Assembly (NCBI RefSeq): GCF_020687825.1
Contig: NZ_JAJEWP010000005.1
Location: 62,001-126,000 of the forward strand
Reading direction: 5' to 3'
Source of the DNA: Fluctibacter halophilus
Lineage (GTDB): Bacteria > Pseudomonadota > Gammaproteobacteria > Enterobacterales > Alteromonadaceae
Length of the DNA: 64,000 bases
Shown: piece by piece, positions 45,058-53,981 of the stretch
Position numbering within the stretch: the first letter of the stretch is position 1
Layout: every line of letters starts with the position of its first letter
Notes under the pieces: model-generated
Database searches by the model: none
Told to the model about the DNA's origin: nothing
What the model saw: only the letters and a program-made list of their open reading frames with translations
Translations under genes and position numbers: made by a program

Positions 45058-46797
45058 ATGATTACCATGAAGGGTATACGACAACTCGGAATTGGATTGC
45101 TGTTGTTTGCCAGTGTCGGTGTCGGGGCAATGGAGATTGTCGTGCGTGGCACCGAGCACAGTGCGTTGACGGACAACATCCGCGCGCACTTGTCTATGCT
45201 GGCCTGGGTCGCCCAGCCCCAAGACGCCGCCTGTCCGGTTTTCGAAGAACACCTGGATGCTGCCCGCCAGGCCGTTGTCCGAGCCGGGCAAGGATTGAGC
45301 TATTACCAGTTGCAGATTGACGAATTGTCAGTCAGCACCGATTGTCAGCGCCTGGATCTTGATTTGCGTCCCGGTCCGCGGATTAAGGTGGTAGAGGCTG
45401 ATGTCGCATTGCATGGGGCAGGCCAGAGCGATGCTACGTTGATGGCGGTGGTGTCCAAGCTTGCACCTCGAGCCGGCGTGATACTCGATCAGCCCGGTTA
45501 TGCCACGTTTAAATCCCGACTAGCCAGTGTGGCTGCCCAACATGGCTACTTTGATGCCCATTTCACGACCCAACAAATCATGATTGATGAGGCGGCATAT
45601 ACCAGTCGCATCGTTCTGCACTTTGATACCGGACAGCGATATGCCTTCGGTGAGGTGATGATGGACGCTTCCGAACGGGCACAGGTATTGATCAGTCAGG
45701 TACAACCCTTTGTTACCGGCGACCCCTACAAGGCCAGCCTATTGGGTGAGTTCAACCGCAGCCTTAAGGAAACCGGCTACTTCCAGCAGGTGGTTGCCCG
45801 GCCATTGGTGAACAAGGCAATCGATTATCACATTCCGATTGAATTGATCGCCACAGCCAAACCCCGCGATACGTTTAACTTTGGTGTGGGATTTTCGACC
45901 GATACCGGACCGCGGGGCAGTGTTAAATGGCAGCGTCCGTGGGTCAACCGGCGCGGTCACAGTGTCACTAGCGAGTTGTTTCTGTCTTCACCCCGCCAGT
46001 CGCTGACCGCGCGTTACAAGATCCCGCTGGAAGACCCACTGGAAAACTATCTGAGTATCCAGGCCGGGCTGAAAGCCGAGGATGATAACGACACCAACAG
46101 TGAAACCTACACCCTCGCCATCCAACGTCATTGGGGGCAGGCGTTTTCTGACTGGAAGCGGATCAGTTTTATCCGTTTTGAGCGCGAGCATTTCCAGCAA
46201 GGAACGGAGCCAGCCAGGACCACTGATTTGTTGATCCCGGGCGCAACCCTTTCCCGCCATCGAATCCGTGGTGGGCTGGATGTGCATTGGGGTGATCGAC
46301 AGTTGCTGACCTTTGAAGTGGCCGACCGGGCCCTTGTGTCAGATATCGACTTCTCGCGCCTGACCTTCTCTTCGGCCTGGTTGCGTAGCTATGGCTCGCA
46401 CCGCCTCACGGCCCGTTTGGAGCTTGGCGCCATCGCGACCAATGATTTTCAGAAAGTGCCCTCCAGTCTGCGCTATTTCGCAGGGGGCGATCAGAGTGTA
46501 CGTGGCTTTGCGTTTGAGTCACTGGCGCCGCGCAAAGACGGTAAGCTGGAAGGCGGTCGGTATCTGAACGTTGCCAGTGTGGAATACAGTTATCCGGTCA
46601 GTGACCAGTGGCGTTTGATGACATTTGTGGATGTGGGCAATGCCACCAATACGCCTTTTGATCGACTGGCTCGAGGTGTTGGCGCGGGCGTCAGCTGGCA
46701 ATCACCGGTTGGCCCAATCCGTTTATATCTGGCTCGTGGACACAGTGAGTGGGAACAAACCTGGCGTCTGCACTTCGCCATGGGGCCGGCCTTATGA
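45058..46797 (+). CDS. tamA: Translocation and assembly module protein TamA (Omp85 family)
   Basis: TamA is an outer membrane Omp85 barrel working with TamB in envelope biogenesis and autotransporter assembly. The 579-residue protein has a signal peptide ending at about GVGAM, three POTRA domains (to about 250) and a 16-strand barrel with the L6 motif in SVRGFAFESLAP (VRGF) and a C-terminal strand RLHFAMGPAL. I chose ATG 45058 with GGGA nearby; ATG 45067 is possible. Its stop overlaps the tamB start by 4 nt. It is divergent from the cupredoxin operon. Confidence 0.94.
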   Translation: MITMKGIRQLGIGLLLFASVGVGAMEIVVRGTEHSALTDNIRAHLSMLAWVAQPQDAACPVFEEHLDAARQAVVRAGQGLSYYQLQIDELSVSTDCQRLDLDLRPGPRIKVVEADVALHGAGQSDATLMAVVSKLAPRAGVILDQPGYATFKSRLASVAAQHGYFDAHFTTQQIMIDEAAYTSRIVLHFDTGQRYAFGEVMMDASERAQVLISQVQPFVTGDPYKASLLGEFNRSLKETGYFQQVVARPLVNKAIDYHIPIELIATAKPRDTFNFGVGFSTDTGPRGSVKWQRPWVNRRGHSVTSELFLSSPRQSLTARYKIPLEDPLENYLSIQAGLKAEDDNDTNSETYTLAIQRHWGQAFSDWKRISFIRFEREHFQQGTEPARTTDLLIPGATLSRHRIRGGLDVHWGDRQLLTFEVADRALVSDIDFSRLTFSSAWLRSYGSHRLTARLELGAIATNDFQKVPSSLRYFAGGDQSVRGFAFESLAPRKDGKLEGGRYLNVASVEYSYPVSDQWRLMTFVDVGNATNTPFDRLARGVGAGVSWQSPVGPIRLYLARGHSEWEQTWRLHFAMGPAL

Positions 46798-49700
46798 CCA
46801 ACAGGTTGATTAAACGTCTTTTGCTGGCCGTCGGTGCATTGGTATTGTTGTTTGCCGTTGTCAGCGTTTTGTTGGTGACCGCGCCGGGTTCTCGCTGGTT
46901 GGTCGAGCAGGTGGACAGTCGTATCGACGGTGTCGCGGTGGAATACGATCAGGGCAGCTTGTTGTCTGCGTTAGTGGTGCGACGGTTGCAGTTCCAGCAG
47001 CCGGGACTTTCGGTGCAGGCCGCTACGTTGACTGTTGCGCCGGATTGGTCCTGTTTGCTCGATTTCAGTGTCTGCCTACGTTTACTGCAGTTGGATCAAC
47101 TATCGGTGACGCTCAGCGAGTCAGCAGCAGCGGATGCGCCCGCTTCTGATGCGCCAACGGGGGCATTCGTCATGCCAGTACCCTTTGACGTGCATGCTTT
47201 TGTTGTCACCGACATTGACGTGCAGTTGAGCGACGCAACCCGCATCTCGGTGCCGCGCGTGAGTACACAACTTGCATTGCATCAGTCGCTGGAGATCCGT
47301 GCCGCGCGGGTCGACACCGTTACGATAGATTCCTCTGGGCAGCGACCCGCAGCGCCATTAACTATACAGTCAATTGCCAACTGGCAGTACACACCACCCG
47401 TGCTTGCGCCGCTCAGCGTGCCGTTGCCGGTGCAGATTAGCGACGCTCGCTGGCACGGCGTTGTCACCCTGCAGGGACAGCAGCACTCGCCGTTGATCGG
47501 GGCAGGTCACACATCACTGGAACTGTCAGAACGCGGTCTGGCCTTGTCCTCCTTTGATCAGACGTTGCCGACAGGCCATCTTGGTTTGTCGGGCAGTGTG
47601 GGACGTGACTGGCAGCAGCAACTGGCGCTGGTGCTTGAGCATGCCAATAAAAGCGAACAAGTCTCCCTGTCAGCGCAGATTGAAGGGGATTTGACGCAGT
47701 GGCACCTCAACTGGTCAGCCAGCGGTGACTTGATTGGCGATGGCGCATTGCAGGTTAACTGGCTTGCGCAGGAATTGCCCTTGTCGTTGAATGGGACGCT
47801 GTCAGCAGTACCATCAATGTGGTTGCCCGACGATGTAAAACCGGTGCGCGCACAACTGACTCTGTCCGGCCGCTGGAATGATTATCAGATGCAGCTTTCC
47901 TCGCAAGGCCACTATGGTGACCTGACCGAGCCCTTGAATCTGGATGTTGCGCTGAGCGGCGGATTGCAGGGTGCAAGTCTGGAGCGCTTCGACATCCAAA
48001 CCCCGGCAGGCATTCTGACCGCCTCGGGTAAGGTCACGGTCGACAACGAGGTCACTGTGGCGATGTCTGGACAGGCCTCTGGCGTTGACACGGCCGTGTG
48101 GTACCCGACTATCGATGCCCGGGTAAATGGTCAATGGCAACTCAAGGGGATCTGGAGCGACGACACCTGGCAGCTAACCTGGCCACAACTGGATCTGGAT
48201 GGAGAATGGTTTGAGCGCAAATTGAGCGCCACAGCTGCGGGCTCCATGTCCGCTGAACAGGGTTTAGATCTCCCCAATGCGCAGATTATCCTCGGTGAGA
48301 ACGTGGCCACGGGTCGGGTGACAATGCCGACCTGGCAATTTATCGACACCGCCTGGAAGGTGAACGCACCTGATCTGTCTCAATTGCACCCCAAATGGCA
48401 TGGTGCACTTACCGCTGAGGCTCAGGGTCGGGGAAATCTGACATCGCTGCAATGGCAGGTGCAGGGCAATGCCCAGGATCTTGATTTGGCAGGGCTGGCG
48501 TTGCAGCGAGGTTCCGTCGATGCTGAGGGCGTTGGACTGACGCTGCCTCAGGGCACGGCGCAGCTTCATCTTGAGAGCCTGTCGATGTCGCAGCTTCAGG
48601 CCCAGATGATTGACATTCGGCTACAAGGTTCGCTTCAGGAGCACGCGCTGGATTTGTCGCTGATCACTGATGATGTCGTACTCGATTGGCGAGTCACGGG
48701 GGCCACAGACCTCACCGACAGTATCTGGCAAGGAACCCTGAGCAAGGCCGATGCCGCAGCAGCGGACACCCGGTTCAGTCTATTGAACACCGATACTGCC
48801 ATAACGCTCGATTGGTCCAAACCCTATTTCATGCTCGCGCCGGTGTGTTGGCAATCCGACCACGCCTCATGGTGTATCGACGATGTTCGATACCTCGATC
48901 AGAACCTCCACTGGGCAGTTAGGATTGAGCAGGTCCCGGTTGCCCCTTGGTTGCAGCAGTTGGCGCCCAACATGCGGGAGATACGCACTGACGCATTGCT
49001 GTCACTGACATCGCAGGGTCAATGGCAGGTGGGGCAAGAAGGTCGTTTTGATGGCGATATACGATTGACGCCGTCGACCTGGCAGTGGCACGAGCGTCCG
49101 GGTCAGTTGCAATTGTCTCAAGCAAGCCTGACAGTTAAGGGGCACGGTGAGTCAATGACGTCGACCGTTCGGCTGGAAGGGCCCCAGTTGGGCACGATTG
49201 ATGGACAGGGCACCTATCAGTTTTCATCTCAGGCGTTGGACGGCCGGTTGGCGATTCAGCGTATCGATTTGTCGCAACTCAAGCCGCTGTTACCACAGGT
49301 ACATGAGCTGGATGGCAGCATCGATGGGCATCTTGCATTGTCCGGTACACCAGCGTTGCCAGACGTGACCGGTGAGTTTCATGTCCGTCAGGGTCAGTTA
49401 GTCGCTGATGGTCTACCTGCCCGTTTTGGCGATATTGAGCAACACATTCAACTGCGCGGACGGGAAGCTTTTGTCGACGGTGGTTTCAATGTTGGTGAGG
49501 GGCATGGAACGATGCGGGGCAGTGCCCGCTGGGGGGAATCTCCAAAGCTGACAATGGCGGTCAATGGTAAAGACATGACGTTTGAGCTGCCCAACGGATT
49601 GCGTACAACGCTAAGCCCTGACCTCGATGTAGAGTGGCAATCCGGCCTGCTTCGAGTTGAGGGGCAGTTGGATGTGCCTCATGCCCGTTGGCATATCCGT

Positions 49701-50534
49701 GAATTACCCCCATCGGCGGTGAGTCCGTCTGAGGATGTGGTGCTGGTGAATCAATCCCACCAGGACGTGACCAAAAATGCCCTGCTGCTGGATGTGCAGT
49801 TGCGAATAGACCCAACCCAGAGTGGTGATGTAAAGCTTGATGCATTTGGCTTGACCGCAGACCTTAGCGGCCAATTACATCTGGAGCAGCCTGCAGACAA
49901 ACACCTGAGCGCGCACGGTGAATTGCGCTTGCTGGATGGGCGTTACAAAGCTTACGGGCAGGATTTGTTGATCCGTCAGGGCGATATCCTGTTTCATGGT
50001 CCACTAGATGCTCCGTCACTGGACGTTATGGCGGTGCGTGACCCCATCAAGACCGCGGATGGAGTGACGGCCGGGTTGCGAATACAAGGCGCGGCAGAAA
50101 CGCCCACTATCGAGGTGTTCAGCGATCCCGCCATGAACCAACCAGAAGCGTTGTCTTACCTGCTGCGGGGACAAGGGCTAAGCAACAGCACAGAGACCTC
50201 CGCGGATGCGATGTTGGCCAATGCGCTGATCGGGTTCGGTCTGAGTCAGAGTGAAAACAGTGTGCAAAAGCTTGGTCGTCAGGTGGGCATTGATGACCTG
50301 ACATTAGATACCCGGGGGCACGGTGATGCTACTCAATTGGCACTAACCGGCTACATTGCGCCGGGTGTACAAATTCGCTATGGCGTTGGGGTGTTTGATT
50401 CCGCATCGGAAGTCGCGTTGCGTTACCAACTGATGCCAAAGCTGTACCTGGAAGCCGTCAGCGGCCTGAACAAGGCGTTGGACCTGTATTACCAGTTGGA
50501 TATCAGGCCCGCGCCGACCAAACCCGAACCCTAG
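46794..50534 (+). CDS. tamB: Translocation and assembly module protein TamB (AsmA/VPS13-like lipid transport fold)
   Basis: The 1246-residue protein is anchored by an N-terminal membrane helix (about 9-28) and spans the periplasm as a long beta-rich groove, thought to carry phospholipids to the outer membrane. The C-terminal DUF490/TamB domain is evident from GRYKAYGQDLLIRQGDILF and PEALSYLLRGQGLS, and GVQIRYGVGVFDSASEVALRYQL (key part YGVGVFDSASEVALRY) near the end. The length matches E. coli TamB (about 1259). It overlaps tamA by ATGA and ends 2 nt before the converging MarR gene. Confidence 0.94.
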   Translation: MTNRLIKRLLLAVGALVLLFAVVSVLLVTAPGSRWLVEQVDSRIDGVAVEYDQGSLLSALVVRRLQFQQPGLSVQAATLTVAPDWSCLLDFSVCLRLLQLDQLSVTLSESAAADAPASDAPTGAFVMPVPFDVHAFVVTDIDVQLSDATRISVPRVSTQLALHQSLEIRAARVDTVTIDSSGQRPAAPLTIQSIANWQYTPPVLAPLSVPLPVQISDARWHGVVTLQGQQHSPLIGAGHTSLELSERGLALSSFDQTLPTGHLGLSGSVGRDWQQQLALVLEHANKSEQVSLSAQIEGDLTQWHLNWSASGDLIGDGALQVNWLAQELPLSLNGTLSAVPSMWLPDDVKPVRAQLTLSGRWNDYQMQLSSQGHYGDLTEPLNLDVALSGGLQGASLERFDIQTPAGILTASGKVTVDNEVTVAMSGQASGVDTAVWYPTIDARVNGQWQLKGIWSDDTWQLTWPQLDLDGEWFERKLSATAAGSMSAEQGLDLPNAQIILGENVATGRVTMPTWQFIDTAWKVNAPDLSQLHPKWHGALTAEAQGRGNLTSLQWQVQGNAQDLDLAGLALQRGSVDAEGVGLTLPQGTAQLHLESLSMSQLQAQMIDIRLQGSLQEHALDLSLITDDVVLDWRVTGATDLTDSIWQGTLSKADAAAADTRFSLLNTDTAITLDWSKPYFMLAPVCWQSDHASWCIDDVRYLDQNLHWAVRIEQVPVAPWLQQLAPNMREIRTDALLSLTSQGQWQVGQEGRFDGDIRLTPSTWQWHERPGQLQLSQASLTVKGHGESMTSTVRLEGPQLGTIDGQGTYQFSSQALDGRLAIQRIDLSQLKPLLPQVHELDGSIDGHLALSGTPALPDVTGEFHVRQGQLVADGLPARFGDIEQHIQLRGREAFVDGGFNVGEGHGTMRGSARWGESPKLTMAVNGKDMTFELPNGLRTTLSPDLDVEWQSGLLRVEGQLDVPHARWHIRELPPSAVSPSEDVVLVNQSHQDVTKNALLLDVQLRIDPTQSGDVKLDAFGLTADLSGQLHLEQPADKHLSAHGELRLLDGRYKAYGQDLLIRQGDILFHGPLDAPSLDVMAVRDPIKTADGVTAGLRIQGAAETPTIEVFSDPAMNQPEALSYLLRGQGLSNSTETSADAMLANALIGFGLSQSENSVQKLGRQVGIDDLTLDTRGHGDATQLALTGYIAPGVQIRYGVGVFDSASEVALRYQLMPKLYLEAVSGLNKALDLYYQLDIRPAPTKPEP

Positions 50535-50536
50535 AC

Positions 50537-51097
50537 CTAGCGGGAAGAGTTTTCAGCCCAGCTGTGTTGGGCGAGAGTGCCAACATCCAATACGGGCGCC
50601 GCATCAATCTCGCTGGCATCCATCATTTCGGCGATGCGCTGCATGGTGGACAATAATTGGGTTTGCTCCCATTCCTGCAGTGCTTCGAAGCGGCGAATGA
50701 AGTGGGACTGCAACGGGGTAGGGGCATCTTTGATCGCAGCACGACCTTCTGGCGTTAAGTGTAAATCCACTTTGCGTTTGTCATGGTTGGACCGCAAACG
50801 CACGGCATAACCGCGGGCTTCCAAACGATCCAATATACTGGTGACCGTCGCTGAACTGAGGTTGATCAGTTTGGCAAGGTCTTTAACCATCACACCATCA
50901 TGGGCGCCAATTTCCTGCAACACGATCATTTGTGGCGCGGTTAGTCCCGTTTCCTTGCTCAGTTGTTTCGAATGCAGGTCTATCGCGCGGATCACGCGAC
51001 GCAACGACACGAGCAAATCATCATGCTTCTTCCTGACACCCGTGGGTTCAGTACCTTTGTTTGCATTTAATTCAAATAAATTGTCCGACGCTTTCAC
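50537..51097 (-). CDS. MarR-family regulator, EctR/CosR-like
   Basis: A 186-residue winged-helix protein of the MarR family: LTAPQMIVLQEIG, VKDLAKLINLSSATVTSILDRLEARGYAVR, in part LSSATVTSILDRLE, and the wing RSNHDKRKVDLHLT. The N-terminal LRRVIRAIDLHSKQL and the C-terminal IDAAPVLDVG remind me of EctR/CosR, the MarR-type repressors of osmolyte genes; this is from memory and by eye. It is divergent from putP-proB-proA, which fits that role. The first codon is GTG 51097; two inverted repeats lie in the shared intergenic region. Confidence 0.8.
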   Translation of the reverse strand: MKASDNLFELNANKGTEPTGVRKKHDDLLVSLRRVIRAIDLHSKQLSKETGLTAPQMIVLQEIGAHDGVMVKDLAKLINLSSATVTSILDRLEARGYAVRLRSNHDKRKVDLHLTPEGRAAIKDAPTPLQSHFIRRFEALQEWEQTQLLSTMQRIAEMMDASEIDAAPVLDVGTLAQHSWAENSSR

Positions 51098-51140
51098 GGC
51101 TTTAACACCCCAAAGTAAAACGTATTGTAATCAAAATTTT

Positions 51141-51158
51141 ACGTGGTGCTTACCACGT
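51141..51158. promoter_or_regulatory. Perfect inverted repeat upstream of the MarR-type gene, candidate operator
   Basis: ACGTGGT and ACCACGT are separated by GCTT, a 7-bp dyad 44 nt upstream of the MarR-type start codon. The site could be an autoregulatory operator. A related half-site (ACGTGGC) occurs about 30 nt farther towards putP. No binding data are available. Confidence 0.4.
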
Positions 51159-51248
51159 TCTTTTTCGAAAAATTGAGTTAAACCCTATCATACGTGGCGT
51201 GAAAGTTCCAATTTAGGGCGGTGTAAAGGCGTTCGGGAAAAATCAGAT

Positions 51249-51278
51249 TTGATCCAGTGGCGGCTTTTCAGGCATAAT
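51249..51278 (+). promoter_or_regulatory. Predicted sigma-70 promoter of putP-proB-proA
   Basis: TTGATC at 51249-51254 and CATAAT at 51273-51278 with an 18-nt spacer resemble -35 and -10 boxes. They lie about 80 nt upstream of the putP ATG, directly in front of the dyad at 51282-51315. Confidence 0.5.
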
Positions 51279-51281
51279 AAG

Positions 51282-51315
51282 ATTAGAATACGAATTAATT
51301 GAGTTGAATTCTAAT
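51282..51315. promoter_or_regulatory. Dyad ATTAGAAT-N18-ATTCTAAT, candidate operator for putP-proBA
   Basis: The 8-bp arms are perfectly complementary and lie just downstream of the predicted putP -10 box, where a bound repressor would block initiation. AATTAATT, itself a palindrome, lies between the arms. The MarR-type protein encoded divergently is the obvious candidate to bind; this is inference. Confidence 0.45.
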
Positions 51316-51356
51316 GCCAGCCCCGCTGTCATTACAACAGAGGAGACACCACAACC

Positions 51357-52853
51357 ATGCATGCAATGAGCTACGTATCTCTGGCCATCTACTTCCTGGC
51401 GATGCTTGGCATTGGGCTGTTTGCCTATCGACAATCAACCAGTGACATGTCTGGCTACATTCTCGGCGGCCGTCAGGTCAGCCCCCATGTAACCGCGTTG
51501 TCTGCGGGCGCGTCCGATATGAGTGGCTGGATGCTGATGGGTCTGCCCGGCGCCATGTTTCTATTGGGATACGAGACGATGTACATTGCCGCGGGCTTGT
51601 TGCTCGGTGCGTTGGTTAATTACGCCGTTGTTGCACCTAAGCTTCGGGTCTACACCGAGGTTGCGGATGATGCACTGACCATTCCGGAGTTCTTTTCGAA
51701 ACGGTTTGGCAGTCATGATCGCGGTGTGCGGATCATCTCTGCGGTGATCATCGTGTTGTTTTTCACACTGTACACCTCCGCGGGGCTGGTGGCCGGCGGC
51801 AAGCTGTTTGAATCGGCGTTTGGCTTGGACTACCAACTCGGATTGGTCATCACCCTTGGGGTGGTTGTGTCGTACACCTTGTTAGGCGGCTTTTTGGCGG
51901 TCAGCATGACCGACTTCGTGCAAGGTTGCATCATGTTCGTGGCGTTGGTGTTGGTGCCGATTGTCGCCTTTATGCAATTTGATGGTGTCGGTGACATGCA
52001 GCGTGCTGCGTATGAGTCGATTCCGACGTTTGATCAGGCGATTAACGACACAACCCTGCTCGCAGTGATTTCGAGCCTGGCCTGGGGACTGGGTTACTTC
52101 GGACAGCCACACATCATCGTGCGTTTCATGGCGATCCGCTCGGTGAAAGACATCAAGACCGCGCGCAACATCGGAATGAGCTGGATGACAGTGACCATTA
52201 TTGGTGCCTTGGCGACGGGCTTGGTGGGTGTTGCTTACGCGAACAAATTCGGTCTGAAGGTGGGCGATCCGGAAACCATCTTTATCGTGTTTTCGGAAAT
52301 TCTGTTCCACCCTGTGATCAGTGGTTTCCTGATGGCCGCCATACTGGCCGCCATCATGAGCACAATTTCGTCACAGCTGCTGGTGTCTGCCAGTTCATTA
52401 ACCGAAGACATCTATCGTCTGAAGGCCGGACGTGCAGCCACCGATCAGGAAACTGTCAAGATTGGCCGCTATGGCGTGGCGGGCGTAGCGTTTGTGGCGC
52501 TGCTCCTGTCACTGGACAGCAGCAACAGCATCTTGTCACTGGTCAGTAACGCCTGGGCTGGCTTTGGCGCGGCATTTGGTCCACTGGTGTTGTTCAGTTT
52601 GTACAAGGCCAACCTGACACACAAAGCCGCCATCGGCGGTATTGTGGCCGGTGCCGCAACGGTCCTGTTCTGGATCTATGCGCCGGTACTGGCGGACGGG
52701 CAGGCGTTGAGCAGCGTTATTTATGAAATTATCCCGGGCTTCATCGTCAGTAGCGTGGTGATTTGGCTTATCTGCCAATTTGATGAGGCCCCCGAACAAG
52801 CGGTGCAGGATACCTTTGCCAATGCGCAACGGGTTCTGGCCGAACAACAGTAA
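51357..52853 (+). CDS. putP: Sodium/proline symporter PutP
   Basis: PutP takes up L-proline with Na+ across the inner membrane (SSS family). The 498-residue protein has about 13 membrane helices and the PutP blocks YILGGRQVSPHVTALSAGASD and MSGWMLMGLPGA, with Asp in the Na+-binding part. AGGAG lies 11 nt before ATG 51357; ATG 51363 is possible. The proB gene starts 18 nt after its stop, so uptake and synthesis genes of proline share a transcript. A MarR-type regulator is divergent. Confidence 0.94.
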   Translation: MHAMSYVSLAIYFLAMLGIGLFAYRQSTSDMSGYILGGRQVSPHVTALSAGASDMSGWMLMGLPGAMFLLGYETMYIAAGLLLGALVNYAVVAPKLRVYTEVADDALTIPEFFSKRFGSHDRGVRIISAVIIVLFFTLYTSAGLVAGGKLFESAFGLDYQLGLVITLGVVVSYTLLGGFLAVSMTDFVQGCIMFVALVLVPIVAFMQFDGVGDMQRAAYESIPTFDQAINDTTLLAVISSLAWGLGYFGQPHIIVRFMAIRSVKDIKTARNIGMSWMTVTIIGALATGLVGVAYANKFGLKVGDPETIFIVFSEILFHPVISGFLMAAILAAIMSTISSQLLVSASSLTEDIYRLKAGRAATDQETVKIGRYGVAGVAFVALLLSLDSSNSILSLVSNAWAGFGAAFGPLVLFSLYKANLTHKAAIGGIVAGAATVLFWIYAPVLADGQALSSVIYEIIPGFIVSSVVIWLICQFDEAPEQAVQDTFANAQRVLAEQQ

Positions 52854-52871
52854 TACGAGGAATTTAGCGAA

Positions 52872-53981
52872 ATGATTAACAACTCAAAGTGGAAGCGCAT
52901 TGTCATCAAAGTGGGCAGTGCATTGATCGCTCCTCATAAACAGGGGTGTAGCAGCCACTACTTGCTCAGCATTGCACAATTTATTGTGCGTTGCCGAACG
53001 CAGGGGATCCAGGTTGTTCTGGTCTCTTCAGGTTCGGTTGCAGCGGGTTCTCACCTGTTTCCTGAGCATGAGAAAAGCAACATCGCAGTGAAAAAGGCCA
53101 TGGCTGCAGCGGGACAGACGGAAATGATGGCGACGTGGGATAAGTTGTTTGACTTCCCCTCAGCACAGATCCTGCTGACCCATGCTGATTTACGTGACCG
53201 CGAACGCTACGTCAGTGTGCGCGAAACGGTTTTCAGTCTGCTGGACCATGGTGTGTTGCCGATCATCAATGAGAACGACACGGTAACCACTGACAAACTG
53301 AAAGTGGGTGATAACGACAATTTGTCGGCCATGGTTGCTGCTGCGGCAGACGCCGATGCGTTGATCATCTGTTCGGATGTGGATGGCTTGTACAACAAGA
53401 ATCCTCATACCCATGACGATGCCAAGTTGTTGTCGTGGGTGGCGGATATTGATGAGGACATCTACGCAATGGCAGGCGGTGCTACCAGTGATGTGGGTAC
53501 CGGTGGCATGAAGACTAAAATACAAGCGGCAGAAAAAGCGGTCTCTCACGGTATTGATACGTTTATCATCAACGGCTTTACCGAGTTGTCATTCAACATG
53601 TTGTTGGATGGCAAGAACCCAGGCACCCATTTCCAGCCGTTCGAAAAACCGATGAAAGAAGATGTGCATTGGATGACGCACACGTCCAAGGCACAAGGTG
53701 AAGTGATTGTTGAAGACAACTTTGAAATCCAGCTGGATCAGGAGAGTCAGCAATTGACCAGCGACGAGATTGTTGCAGTGAAGGGCGATTTTTCGGTAGG
53801 CGATACCATTCTGGTGCGTAAGGGTGACGGGACCAAGTTGGCCAAAGCCCGTTCCAATTACAGCAGTTGTTTGCTGAGTTTTATTGCAGACCAGGATGAT
53901 CAGAGATTTGCCTCAGAATTCCAGGAAAAGACCGGCCCAATCATTTCTGAGAAGAACATAGCAGTATTGGAGAAATCATGA
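52872..53981 (+). CDS. proB: Glutamate 5-kinase
   Basis: ProB phosphorylates L-glutamate, the first step of proline synthesis, and is usually feedback-inhibited by proline. The kinase domain (about 1-255) shows VIKVGSALIAP, VSSGSVAAG, PIINENDTV, GDNDNLSAMVA and GTGGMKTKIQAA. A C-terminal PUA-like domain (about 275-365) is present but diverges from the common pattern. The length of 369 matches E. coli. Its stop overlaps the proA start (ATGA). Confidence 0.96.
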   Translation: MINNSKWKRIVIKVGSALIAPHKQGCSSHYLLSIAQFIVRCRTQGIQVVLVSSGSVAAGSHLFPEHEKSNIAVKKAMAAAGQTEMMATWDKLFDFPSAQILLTHADLRDRERYVSVRETVFSLLDHGVLPIINENDTVTTDKLKVGDNDNLSAMVAAAADADALIICSDVDGLYNKNPHTHDDAKLLSWVADIDEDIYAMAGGATSDVGTGGMKTKIQAAEKAVSHGIDTFIINGFTELSFNMLLDGKNPGTHFQPFEKPMKEDVHWMTHTSKAQGEVIVEDNFEIQLDQESQQLTSDEIVAVKGDFSVGDTILVRKGDGTKLAKARSNYSSCLLSFIADQDDQRFASEFQEKTGPIISEKNIAVLEKS

